A DNA stretch of 12,510 nucleotides from JBOGTC01 sp050692055 (lineage in GTDB: Bacteria > Chloroflexota > Limnocylindria > QHBO01). The position numbers and the translations under genes are program-made. The stretch's first letter is position 1; every line of letters begins with the position of its first letter. The stretch covers positions 1 to 12,510 of the forward strand of contig JBOGTC010000137.1 in assembly GCA_050692055.1 (NCBI GenBank), written 5' to 3'. The notes below the pieces were generated by a model that worked only from the letters and a program-made list of their open reading frames with translations, had not been told where the DNA came from and ran no database searches. Of this stretch, positions 6,695-12,510 are shown in pieces.

Positions 6695-7021
6695 ATGATC
6701 ATCATCATCGAGGTGAAGGTCGCCGACGACGGGCGGCCGCCGGAGGGCTCACCCGTGCGCGTCGAGGTGCGTGACACCTCGTACGCGGACGCGCCGGCGG
6801 TCACGATCGGCGCCGCTCGAGGGCACGTGCGCGGTCACGGCAGCTGGCTGGAGACCGTGGAGGTGGAGACGGACAGCCTGCCGGACGGCTGCACCGTCTT
6901 TGCGCACGTCGACGTCGACGACGACGGGCGGGTCAGCCCGGGCGACTTCCTGACGACCGAGTCGTACCCGGTGCCACGAGAGGCCGAGCCGCGGGTATCG
7001 GTGCAGGTGCGGCGGGTGTAG
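6695..7021 (+). CDS. Small YbaY-like beta-sandwich protein
   Basis: The 108-residue product begins MIIIIEVKV and contains PVRVEVRDTSYADAPAVTI (about 22-40), close to the 'V-x-V-x-L-x-DVSLADAP' strand of the YbaY/YscW lipoprotein-chaperone fold. Later it has HVDVDDDGRVSPGDFLTTES, whose DVDDDGRVSPGD has the D-x-D-x-DG...D spacing of an EF-hand-type calcium loop. There is no signal peptide or lipobox, so unlike YbaY it is probably cytoplasmic. The start at 6695 was chosen because the reading frame upstream (from 6494) is arginine/proline-rich and crosses the CHAT remnant. Its last 89 bases overlap, tail to tail, the 3' end of the ATP-grasp gene. The function is unknown. Confidence 0.7.
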   Translation: MIIIIEVKVADDGRPPEGSPVRVEVRDTSYADAPAVTIGAARGHVRGHGSWLETVEVETDSLPDGCTVFAHVDVDDDGRVSPGDFLTTESYPVPREAEPRVSVQVRRV

Positions 7022-7979
7022 CCCCTGCGGATGCAGCCGGGGTCGGGGCAGCCAGCCAGTCGGCCAGGGCGCGGCTGATCGGCTGCCCGGTGCGCTCCTC
7101 GACGAAGAGAAACTCGCCGGCGGTGTTGACCTCCAGGAACACGTACTCGCCCTCCGGCGTGCGCCGCATGTCGATGGCGCCGTATACGAGCCCCAGATGC
7201 GTCATCAGGGCTTGCAGCCGATGGGCGACCGCGGCCGGCAGCTCGGTCGCCACGGTCCGAGCCTGACCCAGGCTCATTCTGAAGTCGACCTCGTAATCGG
7301 TTCCCCGGGAGTGGATCGCCGCTGGGAAGACTCGCTCGCCCACCATCGTGACGCGCAGATCGACGTCGGCAGGCACGAACTCCTGAAAGATGACGGGCGC
7401 CACGCGGACGGCATCCAGGCTTGCCAGCTCTTCGGAATGGACGAGCCGCGTCTCGCGCCAGATCGCATGCGTGGCGGAGAAGGTCTTGAAGACGGTGCGT
7501 CCCACGCCCTCGGCCTCGATGAAGGCGCGCGCGCGGTCCGGGTCAGAGGTGATGAGGGTGCGCGGGATGCGCAGGCCGACCTCGGCGGCCACGCGCAGCT
7601 GGTACGCCTTGCGCGCGGCAACCTCGTCATGGTGCGGTGGGTTGACCCAGCGAGCCGGCAGTAGCTGCCACAGGCCGCCGACGGCCTCGTTCCACTCGTT
7701 GGCGGTGAACATCCGCGCGTCGAAGTCGGTCACTGCCGCGACATCCGCCACCTGCGGGCGACGCCACCACACGGAGCGAGCGTGCGCCAGCTCGTGCATG
7801 CGCCCGTCGAGGCGATACCCGATCGAGGGTTCGCGCGGATCGTCGTAGTCGACGGTCAAGGTGGCGCGGGTCGGCAGGTCGGCGAGGTTGAGGAGCAGCA
7901 CCTCGTGCTGCTCCTCGGTCAGGAGGCCAATCACGCGCTCAGCGTGTGGATCCTCCGGGTGGGAGACGACGATGATCAC
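6933..7979 (-). CDS. MvdC/MvdD-type ATP-grasp ligase
   Basis: The 348-residue protein has the layout of graspetide (microviridin-type) ATP-grasp ligases. It has an N-terminal domain with VWWRRPQV (70-77), an ATP-binding lysine in VFKTFSAT (K165), FQEFVPADVDLRV (198-210), and metal/ATP ligands D270, E283 and N285 in GAIDMRRTPEGEYVFLEVN. It then has AGEFLFVEERTGQPIS, as in MvdD. These enzymes phosphorylate Asp/Glu side chains and join them to Ser/Thr (ester) or Lys (amide). The tail from about 311 is Pro/Ala-rich, disordered, and overlaps the convergent small gene. The GTG start at 7979 overlaps the stop of the astacin-like gene as GTGA, so the two are translationally coupled. That gene's product, with its Thr/Lys/Asp/Glu repeats, is the obvious candidate substrate; no separate small precursor gene is visible. 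Confidence 0.88.
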   Translation of the reverse strand: MIIVVSHPEDPHAERVIGLLTEEQHEVLLLNLADLPTRATLTVDYDDPREPSIGYRLDGRMHELAHARSVWWRRPQVADVAAVTDFDARMFTANEWNEAVGGLWQLLPARWVNPPHHDEVAARKAYQLRVAAEVGLRIPRTLITSDPDRARAFIEAEGVGRTVFKTFSATHAIWRETRLVHSEELASLDAVRVAPVIFQEFVPADVDLRVTMVGERVFPAAIHSRGTDYEVDFRMSLGQARTVATELPAAVAHRLQALMTHLGLVYGAIDMRRTPEGEYVFLEVNTAGEFLFVEERTGQPISRALADWLAAPTPAASAGATPAAPAPIPAARPLVAPGTTRSSGSRPG

Positions 7980-9310
7980 GTTCCGCCGGCCTTGTCGTGC
8001 TCCTCCATCGCCTGCTTCAGGAGGCCGGCCGTTTCGTCGTACTGCGCCTGGATCGTTTCGCGCGCGGCATCGATCTGTGCCAGCTGGTCGGCGAGTGCCT
8101 GGAGGCGCCCGTCGAGGTCACCAACGGCGGACTCGAGCTGCGTCTGGTCCATGGCCGCGGGCGCCTGGTGCGGGGTCGTCACCGCGAACGGCAGCCGGCC
8201 GCCCCCGAGTCCGCCGAGGCTCGGCAGGACCGGGTTGATGAACGGGCCCGGCCCGGGACCGATGGGATCGGTGGCCACCACCTTGGCCCACGGCGGGTCG
8301 AGGGCGACGTCCTTGATCCTGTCCTTGATCAGCTCCTTCCGCGTGTCGAGGATCAGCTCCTTCCGCGTGTCGAGCCGGATGTCCTTGATCCGCTCCTTCC
8401 GGGTGTCCCAGGTCGTCTCCTTGATCCGATCCTTCGGACCCTCCTTGAGCAGCTTCGGCGGACACAGCGAATTCGCCGTCGAGATGTCACCGGGGCTGAG
8501 GGCCGTGCGCTGCCCGATCTGCGCCGTCGGGTCGACGGGCGTGATCGTATCGGTGCCGTCGATGGAGAACGCGGTCCGCGGGTAATGCATGATCGACCCG
8601 TAGTCGTACGCGCCGACGTCGTCACCATCGGTGATGTGCTGGTTGAAGTTGTGCTCGAAGCCGGCCTGGATCTTGGCCCAGTTGATCGTGACGAAGGTGT
8701 CGCGGTCCTCGCGGCTCTGCTCGTGCCACATCCCGATGGCGTGGCCGATCTCGTGGATCGTGTTGCCCTTGGTGCAGCCGCTGGCCAGGTTGATGAACTG
8801 CTGCCCGCCGCGGCGTCCGACCATGGAGGAGCACCCGGTCCAGGGACGGAACGTAACGTAATCCGCCTCACTGGTGCGCGGCACGAACGTGTAGTTCGTC
8901 TTGTCCTGCCAGTGCGCGATGGCATCGGTGACCCGCGCCTGGTTCGGCAGGGCGGAATCGATGGTGTAGGGCACCGTGCAGTTCGTCCACCGATACTGCG
9001 CGCCGGTGATCACGACCCCGCTGGCGACCTGGCCGGACAGCTCCAGGCGAAGCTGGTCGGTGACCTGCGAGACATCGTCTGCGGTTCCGAGGACGATGTC
9101 TCCTTCGAAGATGGCAAGCCCGTCGATGACGACGTACTGGACGGCCTTGCCGCGGAAGGTGTTGCCCTCGATGAGGGCTGTCATCACCTCCGGGCTGGAT
9201 TGGAACTCGTCGCCAGTGTCGTTGTCCTGGTTCCGCCTCCTTCCGCGTCTGTTGGATGGCCGCTTGGTGGTCCGGTCCTCGTCGGACGGACCGTTGCGCT
9301 GCTCGGCCAT
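7976..9310 (-). CDS. Astacin-like zinc protease with repeat segment and coiled-coil tail
   Basis: The 444-residue protein carries the full astacin (M12A) zinc motif H186-E-I-G-H190-A-I-G-M-W-H196-EQ, then SREDRD, and the Met-turn SIMHY (239-243). The N-terminus is a charged, Arg-rich, disordered stretch with no signal peptide. Residues 44-110 (TALIEGNTFRGK...) resemble the pro-region of bacterial astacins. After the catalytic domain come repeats: KDRIKE (293), DTRKE at 302, 314 and 322, and KDRIKD (329); then a Gly/Pro-rich linker and a predicted coiled coil (about 388-440). The start at 9310 has GAGG nine bases upstream. It is coupled by a four-base overlap to the ATP-grasp ligase, suggesting joint function, with the repeat segment as a possible crosslinked region. 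The protease might process itself or a partner; both ideas are inference. Confidence 0.9.
   Translation of the reverse strand: MAEQRNGPSDEDRTTKRPSNRRGRRRNQDNDTGDEFQSSPEVMTALIEGNTFRGKAVQYVVIDGLAIFEGDIVLGTADDVSQVTDQLRLELSGQVASGVVITGAQYRWTNCTVPYTIDSALPNQARVTDAIAHWQDKTNYTFVPRTSEADYVTFRPWTGCSSMVGRRGGQQFINLASGCTKGNTIHEIGHAIGMWHEQSREDRDTFVTINWAKIQAGFEHNFNQHITDGDDVGAYDYGSIMHYPRTAFSIDGTDTITPVDPTAQIGQRTALSPGDISTANSLCPPKLLKEGPKDRIKETTWDTRKERIKDIRLDTRKELILDTRKELIKDRIKDVALDPPWAKVVATDPIGPGPGPFINPVLPSLGGLGGGRLPFAVTTPHQAPAAMDQTQLESAVGDLDGRLQALADQLAQIDAARETIQAQYDETAGLLKQAMEEHDKAGGT
8327..8374 (-). repeat. Perfect tandem repeat of a 24-bp unit inside the astacin-like gene
   Basis: Positions 8327-8350 and 8351-8374 are identical. 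Each unit encodes the octapeptide LDTRKELI (residues 313-320 and 321-328). Diverged relatives (DTRKERIKDIRL, KDRIKE, KDRIKD) flank it, so the whole repeat region spans about 8309-8434. DNA identity between units indicates recent duplication, or gene conversion, in an Asp/Thr/Lys/Glu-rich segment. Confidence 0.9.
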
Positions 9311-9454
9311 GCGCAGGTACCTCGAGACGGGCTGCCCTGTCCCGCCCCACGGGACGGCGAACCGGTGCCACCCCGGATTCGACGTTCTGAATTGTCCTCC
9401 CGCCGGCCGCTGGAATCAAGGCCCAGTTGATCGAGAGTCTTGCGAGATTGAACG

Positions 9455-9475
9455 TCCGCCGCGTCCCGCGGCGGA
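9455..9475. promoter_or_regulatory. Perfect 9-bp hairpin between divergent protease genes
   Basis: TCCGCCGCG (9455-9463) and CGCGGCGGA (9467-9475) are perfect inverted repeats separated by TCC. The element lies in the 227-base region separating the two protease genes (9311-9537). No T-tract follows on either strand, so it is not a standard intrinsic terminator. It could be an operator or a structured leader for the rightward gene. Nothing else definite was found in this intergenic region apart from an isolated TTGACA at 9500-9505. Confidence 0.5.
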
Positions 9476-9537
9476 GCGAGACGGGCGAAGCCGGCCTTGT
9501 TGACAGTCATGGACGAGGCGCGGAGGATTCGGAGCGA

Positions 9538-10782
9538 ATGTCACAACGCTTTCGCGCGCTCGCGCCGCTGATGGCGGGGCTGCTGCTCCTCGCCCAGCAC
9601 CCGAATCCGGCGGCAGGTGACCATGGTGGTCGTCCCATCGGCTCATTGCTGAGCTGCGAGCGGCCGGGAGTCTCGCCGAGCCGGTGCACGAGCGTCGCGG
9701 ACAACCTTCGCCATCACGTCTACTTCGACCAGACGCTCACCGACGGCCTGGCCTCGGCCCTCCGCGCCACGATGGCGGAGGACTACGATCCGACAGACCT
9801 GGTCCTGATCGAGCAGGCCGAGGTGACGCCGGCCACAGACGTGATCGCCTACTCGGAGGACTACGGCGACAACGGTGCCGCGGGCTGGGTCTACTGTCCC
9901 ACCGACGCCCCGCAGGGGACCAACGCGCGCGGAGACCGCTGGTGCCGGATGCAGGAGATGCACTTCAACCTCAATCCTCGTTTCGCCGCCTTCTTCGATG
10001 ACGCCGTCAGTCGAGACCACATCACGTGCCATGAGCTCGGGCACACCGTTGGGCTGCGGCACTGGGGCAATCCGCCCGTGACCGAGGGCCCAACCGCGGA
10101 GACGTGCATGACCGGTAACACGCCGAATGGGCCCACCGGCCTCGACCAGATAGATCGGGACCACATCAATGCCTACCCCTACGCTGCGCTGCTGCCCGCC
10201 CGCCGCGGCTTCGTCATTGTCCGAGCCCCGGGCGATCAGGCGGGAGCGGTCGCATCGGCCTGGAGCAGCGCCGTCGCAGAGGCCGCGGAGCTCGAGCACT
10301 TCGGCTCGCTGCCTGAGATGACTCGATCCGCCGACGCGGTCGTTCGGGGCACGGTGATGGCGGTCGCGGCGGGCCGGGCCTTCGGTGGCGCCTCCGGGAA
10401 CGCGTTCCACTACGCCGCGGCCACGCTTCGCGTGGACGAGGTGATCGCCGGCGAGCTCCCGGAGAGGCACGCCGCGGAACTGACCCTCGAGCTTCCCCTG
10501 TTCGACGGTCCCGACTCGATTGCAGCCATGCAGACGGCGCTGCCGGAGGTCGAAGGCATCTTCTTCCTGCGCAACAAGGGCGCGTCGGCGTGGGCGGCAG
10601 GCATGTCACCGGCCGAACAGCTCAGCGAGGCGGAGTTCTACCGCCTCGTCGTCCTGAGCGGCGTGGTTCTGAATGACGCCGGCCAGGCCGCGCTGCCCCC
10701 GGGTGATTCGGAGTTCCTGGCGGCGCTCAGCGGCCTGCCCTTCGACGACGTGATCCGCCGCGCCCGCAGCGCGAACAGCTGA
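9538..10782 (+). CDS. Secreted metzincin-type metalloprotease
   Basis: The 414-residue product starts with a plausible signal peptide: MSQRFR, hydrophobic ALAPLMAGLLLLA (7-19), then a Pro/Ala-rich cleavage region ending near residue 26. The zinc motif is H165-E-L-G-H169-T-V-G-L-R-H175 (HExxHxxGxxH) and the likely Met-turn is C190-M191-T-G, so it is a metzincin, closer to matrixin/pappalysin-like bacterial enzymes than to astacin. Cysteines at 40, 50 and beyond suggest disulfides outside the cell. The second half (about 225-414) is a separate domain containing SADAVVRGTVMAV and TLRVDEVIAGEL, a beta-rich pattern seen in many secreted proteins. The start at 9538 was chosen for the signal peptide, with GGAG just upstream. 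An in-frame extension to 9427 lacks support. The gene diverges from the astacin-like gene. Confidence 0.82.
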   Translation: MSQRFRALAPLMAGLLLLAQHPNPAAGDHGGRPIGSLLSCERPGVSPSRCTSVADNLRHHVYFDQTLTDGLASALRATMAEDYDPTDLVLIEQAEVTPATDVIAYSEDYGDNGAAGWVYCPTDAPQGTNARGDRWCRMQEMHFNLNPRFAAFFDDAVSRDHITCHELGHTVGLRHWGNPPVTEGPTAETCMTGNTPNGPTGLDQIDRDHINAYPYAALLPARRGFVIVRAPGDQAGAVASAWSSAVAEAAELEHFGSLPEMTRSADAVVRGTVMAVAAGRAFGGASGNAFHYAAATLRVDEVIAGELPERHAAELTLELPLFDGPDSIAAMQTALPEVEGIFFLRNKGASAWAAGMSPAEQLSEAEFYRLVVLSGVVLNDAGQAALPPGDSEFLAALSGLPFDDVIRRARSANS

Positions 10783-10824
10783 TCCCGCGCGTTCCCCAGG
10801 GCCGTGATCGGCGGGGTTGAGGCC

Positions 10825-11964
10825 ATGGCCGATCATGGATCGGATGGAGGGCAACACGCGCACCGAGCCAAGCGTCCGGCTGGCGGAGATCGTCGGCTCG
10901 CTCCCGCGGCCGATGGCGCTGGTAGCGTTCGCTGCCCTGGGAGTGCGCCTGGTCGGCCTCTGGACGAGCGCGACCAGGCCGGCCCCCCTCAGCGACGCAG
11001 CGCTCGGCAACGGCGTAACGACCCGGATGCAGGCGAGCCTGGCGGTGAGCTCTCCACGAGTCCGAAGTTCGGACTATCGAGCCCTGACCGCATTGTCATA
11101 GGCTTCGTCCCTGTGAAACAGCCGCTGCGCGTCGCGAGCCACCTGGCTCCGGGGGTGCTGCCGCTGTACGCCTTCCTGGCCGAGTACCTGGCGGATCGGC
11201 TCGGACGTCGAGCCACGTTCACCGTGGCCACCTCGTATGAACGCTGCGCCCAGGACGTTGATGACGTGTGCTTCGTGTGCAGCGTCCCGTACCTGCTCTT
11301 CGCGGACTCGGGTCGAGTCGAGATGGAGGTAGTGGCGGCGCCGGTGCTCATCGGTGACCGATACGGCGGCCGGCCGGTCTACTTCAGCGACGTGGTCGTT
11401 CACGCCGACAGCCGCTTCGAGCGCTTCGCCGACCTGCGTGGCGCGACCTGGGCCTACAACGAGCCCTTCTCCCACTCCGGCTACATGGTGGTCTGGCACC
11501 ATCTGCTGTCCATCGGCGAGGGGGCGGGTTTCTTCGGACGCATGGTGGAGGCCGGATTCCATTCGGAGGCACTGCGGATGGTTGCCGAGGGAAGCATGGA
11601 TGCCGCGGCCATCGACTCGCAGGTGCTGGCAATTGAGCTACGCGATCGGCCGGAGCTGGCGGAGAAGGTGCGAATCATCGGGAGCATCGGACCTTCCACG
11701 ATCCAGCCTGTGGTCGCCTCCGCAAGCCGCCTCACGGAGGGAGAGCGGCGATCGATCGTGGCCGCCCTTGTGTCGGTCGCGGATGATCCGCGTGCCCGCG
11801 CAGTGTTGGAGGCCGCGTTCGTCGAGCGGTTCGTGCCGATGGACGGCGATGGCTACCACGACATCCGGCGCATGCTTCGAGAGGTGCAGGAGGCAGGACT
11901 CCTCCGCCGCGAGTGGCACGCCCGCTGGGCGGCCCTCACCGCCCAGTCCGTCGCGACTCTCTGA
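10825..11964 (+). CDS. PhnD-like periplasmic-binding-fold protein, 5' end uncertain
   Basis: Recognisable sequence starts at 11086 (DRIVIGFVPVKQPL) and runs to the stop. It shows the PhnD/phosphonate-binding fold: SHLAPGVLPLYAFLAEYLADRLG, then SVPYLLFADSG, DVVVHADSRFERFADLRGATWAYNEPFSHSGY, and GSMDAAAIDSQVLAIE. Family members bind phosphonate, phosphite or similar anions. No signal peptide or lipobox is visible and no cognate ABC transporter adjoins, so it may be a sensor domain or a soluble orphan. The start is unresolved: ATG 10825 (379 residues) or GTG 10804 would add some 90 Arg/Gly/Pro-rich residues that look non-coding, while no ATG, GTG or TTG lies in frame near 11086 (only ATT at 11092). 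The gene may therefore have lost its original 5' end. Confidence 0.7.
   Translation: MADHGSDGGQHAHRAKRPAGGDRRLAPAADGAGSVRCPGSAPGRPLDERDQAGPPQRRSARQRRNDPDAGEPGGELSTSPKFGLSSPDRIVIGFVPVKQPLRVASHLAPGVLPLYAFLAEYLADRLGRRATFTVATSYERCAQDVDDVCFVCSVPYLLFADSGRVEMEVVAAPVLIGDRYGGRPVYFSDVVVHADSRFERFADLRGATWAYNEPFSHSGYMVVWHHLLSIGEGAGFFGRMVEAGFHSEALRMVAEGSMDAAAIDSQVLAIELRDRPELAEKVRIIGSIGPSTIQPVVASASRLTEGERRSIVAALVSVADDPRARAVLEAAFVERFVPMDGDGYHDIRRMLREVQEAGLLRREWHARWAALTAQSVATL
10844..11101 (+). pseudogene. Possible gene remnant overlapping the 5' part of the PhnD-like gene
   Basis: In the frame starting at ATG 10844, or 10835, codons are strongly G/C-ending up to about 11050, as in real genes here, whereas the frame used by the PhnD-like gene is not G/C-ending over the same stretch. 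The peptide begins MEGNTRTEPSVRLAEIVGSL; VRLAEIVGSL weakly resembles the N-terminus of HD-domain/LuxR-type regulators, but the match does not continue. A hydrophobic stretch follows (ALVAFAALGVRLVGLW). The frame loses coding character after about 11050 and stops at 11101. It may be a truncated gene, or the true 5' part of the next gene separated by a frameshift. Confidence 0.35.
11059..11075. promoter_or_regulatory. Perfect 17-bp palindrome before the PhnD-like domain
   Basis: AGTCCGAA (11059-11066) and TTCGGACT (11068-11075) are perfect inverted repeats around a single G. The symmetry and odd spacing suit an operator for a dimeric regulator, and it ends only ten bases before the point where PhnD homology starts. 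It could also form a small hairpin. If the upstream frame is coding, the palindrome would lie inside it. Confidence 0.5.
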
Positions 11965-12016
11965 GTCTCGGATCTCCACCGGCCTCCAATGTCCTGACCC
12001 TGCCCACGCCCATCGG

Positions 12017-12050
12017 GCCAGATGCCAATGAGAGCCGGCTTACGGCTCGC
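12017..12050 (+). repeat. Dispersed 3'-flanking element, copy 3 (diverged)
   Basis: In the direction of the PhnD-like gene, starting 52 bases after its stop, this copy shares GCCAnATGCCAAT (12017-12029) and GCCGGCTT (12034-12041) with the minus-strand readings of the other two copies. Here the second block sits in a perfect 6-bp hairpin, GAGCCG-GCTTA-CGGCTC (12032-12048). Because the arms differ in sequence from copy 1, the stem appears partly preserved despite base changes. It faces copy 2 across the convergent intergenic region. Confidence 0.55.
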
Positions 12051-12187
12051 TGTGTAATCGATTGTTGCCAGGCTCCAACCACGGCGCGCTTAGGCACGCT
12101 CGCGAGGGTCAGAGGGCCGTGTCGTCGGCAAGATCACACTCGCCCACGCTCAAGGCCCACCGCGTGACGTGCGCGGCACGCCGTTCG

Positions 12188-12233
12188 GCTCGCCCAAGCC
12201 GGCGGTGATTGGCATATGGCACGTTCGTGGCCA
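12188..12233 (-). repeat. Dispersed 3'-flanking element, copy 2
   Basis: This copy is identical to copy 1 (142-187) at 39 of 46 positions without gaps. On the minus strand it begins 66 bases after the MsrA stop codon. A flanking inverted repeat, GGCAC (12218-12222) with GTGCC (12234-12238), corresponds to the longer stem next to copy 1. CGCC-GGCTTG-GGCG forms the second small hairpin. The short outer blocks AGGCACGCTC and CCACGCTC lie further downstream, as in copy 1 but with different spacing. Confidence 0.7.
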
Positions 12234-12298
12234 GTGCCGACTCCCGGCCGTACGGGCCCCGCGGCCATACGCTGGGAAAGCGCACGGCGGGCGTGATC

Positions 12299-12510
12299 CT
12301 AGACCTGCTCCATTCGAGCCGCCCCAGCGGTCACCCCAAGGCCGATCGGGCAGGCGACGCCGGTCGAATGGTCCGGGCAGTAGCCGGCCGGGTTCTTGGC
12401 CAGGTACTGCTGATGGTAGTCCTCGGCGAGGTAGAACTCCGGGGCTGGCCCGATCTCGGTGGTGATCGGTCCATACCCCGCGCGCTCGAGCTCGGCGGCG
12501 TACATCTCGC
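12299..12510 (-). CDS. msrA: Peptide methionine-S-sulfoxide reductase MsrA, C-terminal part
   Basis: About 70 C-terminal residues are in view; the gene continues past the right edge, so the catalytic GCFW motif is not seen. The visible part reads EMYAAELERAGYGPITTEI, then EFYLAEDYHQQYLAKNPAGYC, the well-known MsrA segment that contributes to the methionine sulfoxide pocket. Cysteines in NPAGYC and GVACP could act as resolving residues that recycle the sulfenylated enzyme. The enzyme reduces methionine-S-sulfoxide in proteins using thioredoxin-type reductants. The ATG at 12505 is internal, not a start, because the homologous sequence continues upstream (Glu precedes it). The stop TAG is at 12301-12299, followed by the dispersed element. 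Confidence 0.92.
   Translation of the reverse strand, partial: EMYAAELERAGYGPITTEIGPAPEFYLAEDYHQQYLAKNPAGYCPDHSTGVACPIGLGVTAGAARMEQV

Larger units (their letters stand above)
11965..12298. other. Intergenic region between convergent genes
   Basis: This 334-base stretch separates the converging PhnD-like and MsrA genes. It holds two facing copies of the dispersed element (12017-12050 and 12188-12233), annotated separately, and the shared flank blocks AGGCACGCTC (12092-12101) and CCACGCTC (12144-12151) that also occur beside copy 1. No tRNA, promoter or T-tract terminator was recognised, and no convincing gene. Confidence 0.6.

Noticed and set aside
7997..9430. Plus-strand open frame of 477 codons
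   Set aside because: It is antisense to the astacin-like gene, whose zinc motif and Met-turn are unmistakable; the plus-strand translation shows no motif.
9485..9510. Possible fourth copy of the dispersed element (CGAAGCCGGCCTTGTTGACA)
   Set aside because: Only the CCGGC block and a few neighbouring bases match, the ATGCCAA block is not preserved, and it does not follow a stop codon.
9500..9529. TTGACA at 9500-9505 as -35 box for the secreted protease gene
   Set aside because: The hexamer is perfect, but no acceptable -10 sequence lies 16-18 bases downstream (AGGATT at best).
12217..12233. Sigma-54-like TGGCAC in the dispersed element
   Set aside because: The -12 part reads TGGC or CGGC instead of TTGC, the element lies after genes rather than before them, and sigma-54 use is doubtful in the suggested lineages.

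Overview
The window is about 12.5 kb of GC-rich bacterial chromosome. Coding frames show strong G/C at third codon positions. Genes are packed with 4-base GTGA/ATGA overlaps, and several promoters look leaderless (a TAnnnT-type -10 box lying 5-8 bases before the start codon, with no Shine-Dalgarno). A LexA box of the Gram-positive/actinobacterial type (CGAAC-N4-GTTC) is present. Together these suggest a terrestrial Chloroflexota (possibly Limnocylindria-like) or Actinomycetota lineage; no phylogenetic marker is present, so this is an inference.

Layout, left to right. (1) 1-31: possible 5' tip of a leftward gene leaving the window. (2) 32-214: intergenic, with the first copy of a dispersed element. 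(3) 215-1117 (-): radical SAM protein of the SplB/Rv2578c type, whose -10 box abuts a near-consensus LexA box. (4) 1206-4652 (+): four overlapping genes forming an ATPase-permease-ATPase-permease ABC-2 exporter cassette. (5) 4658-6331 (+): in the same operon, an unrecognised 167-aa acidic protein and a ComEC-like metallo-beta-lactamase-fold hydrolase. (6) 6361-6624: what looks like the decayed, internally deleted end of a CHAT-domain (caspase-like) protease gene, suggesting that the small protein and hydrolase were once part of a three-gene module. (7) 6695-7021 (+): small YbaY-like beta-sandwich protein, converging on and overlapping (8) a leftward pair, 9310-6933 (-): an astacin-type zinc protease with a repetitive Asp/Thr/Lys/Glu-rich segment, translationally coupled to an MvdC/MvdD-type ATP-grasp ligase. 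(9) 9538-10782 (+): a second, secreted metzincin protease, divergent from the first. (10) 10825-11964 (+): PhnD-like substrate-binding protein with a disturbed 5' end (frame switch plus a perfect 17-bp palindrome). (11) 11965-12298: intergenic, with two facing copies of the dispersed element. (12) 12299-12510 (-): C-terminal part of MsrA.

The most interesting features are four. First, the astacin plus ATP-grasp pair: the ligase family crosslinks Thr/Ser/Lys to Asp/Glu side chains, and the neighbouring protease carries a DTRKE-type repeat that could be its substrate. Second, a short element found in three copies, each 28-66 bases downstream of a stop codon and in the same orientation as the gene it follows. 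Third, the CHAT remnant beside the ComEC-like hydrolase. Fourth, the LexA box on the radical SAM gene. No rRNA, tRNA, CRISPR array, insertion sequence or integrase was seen.
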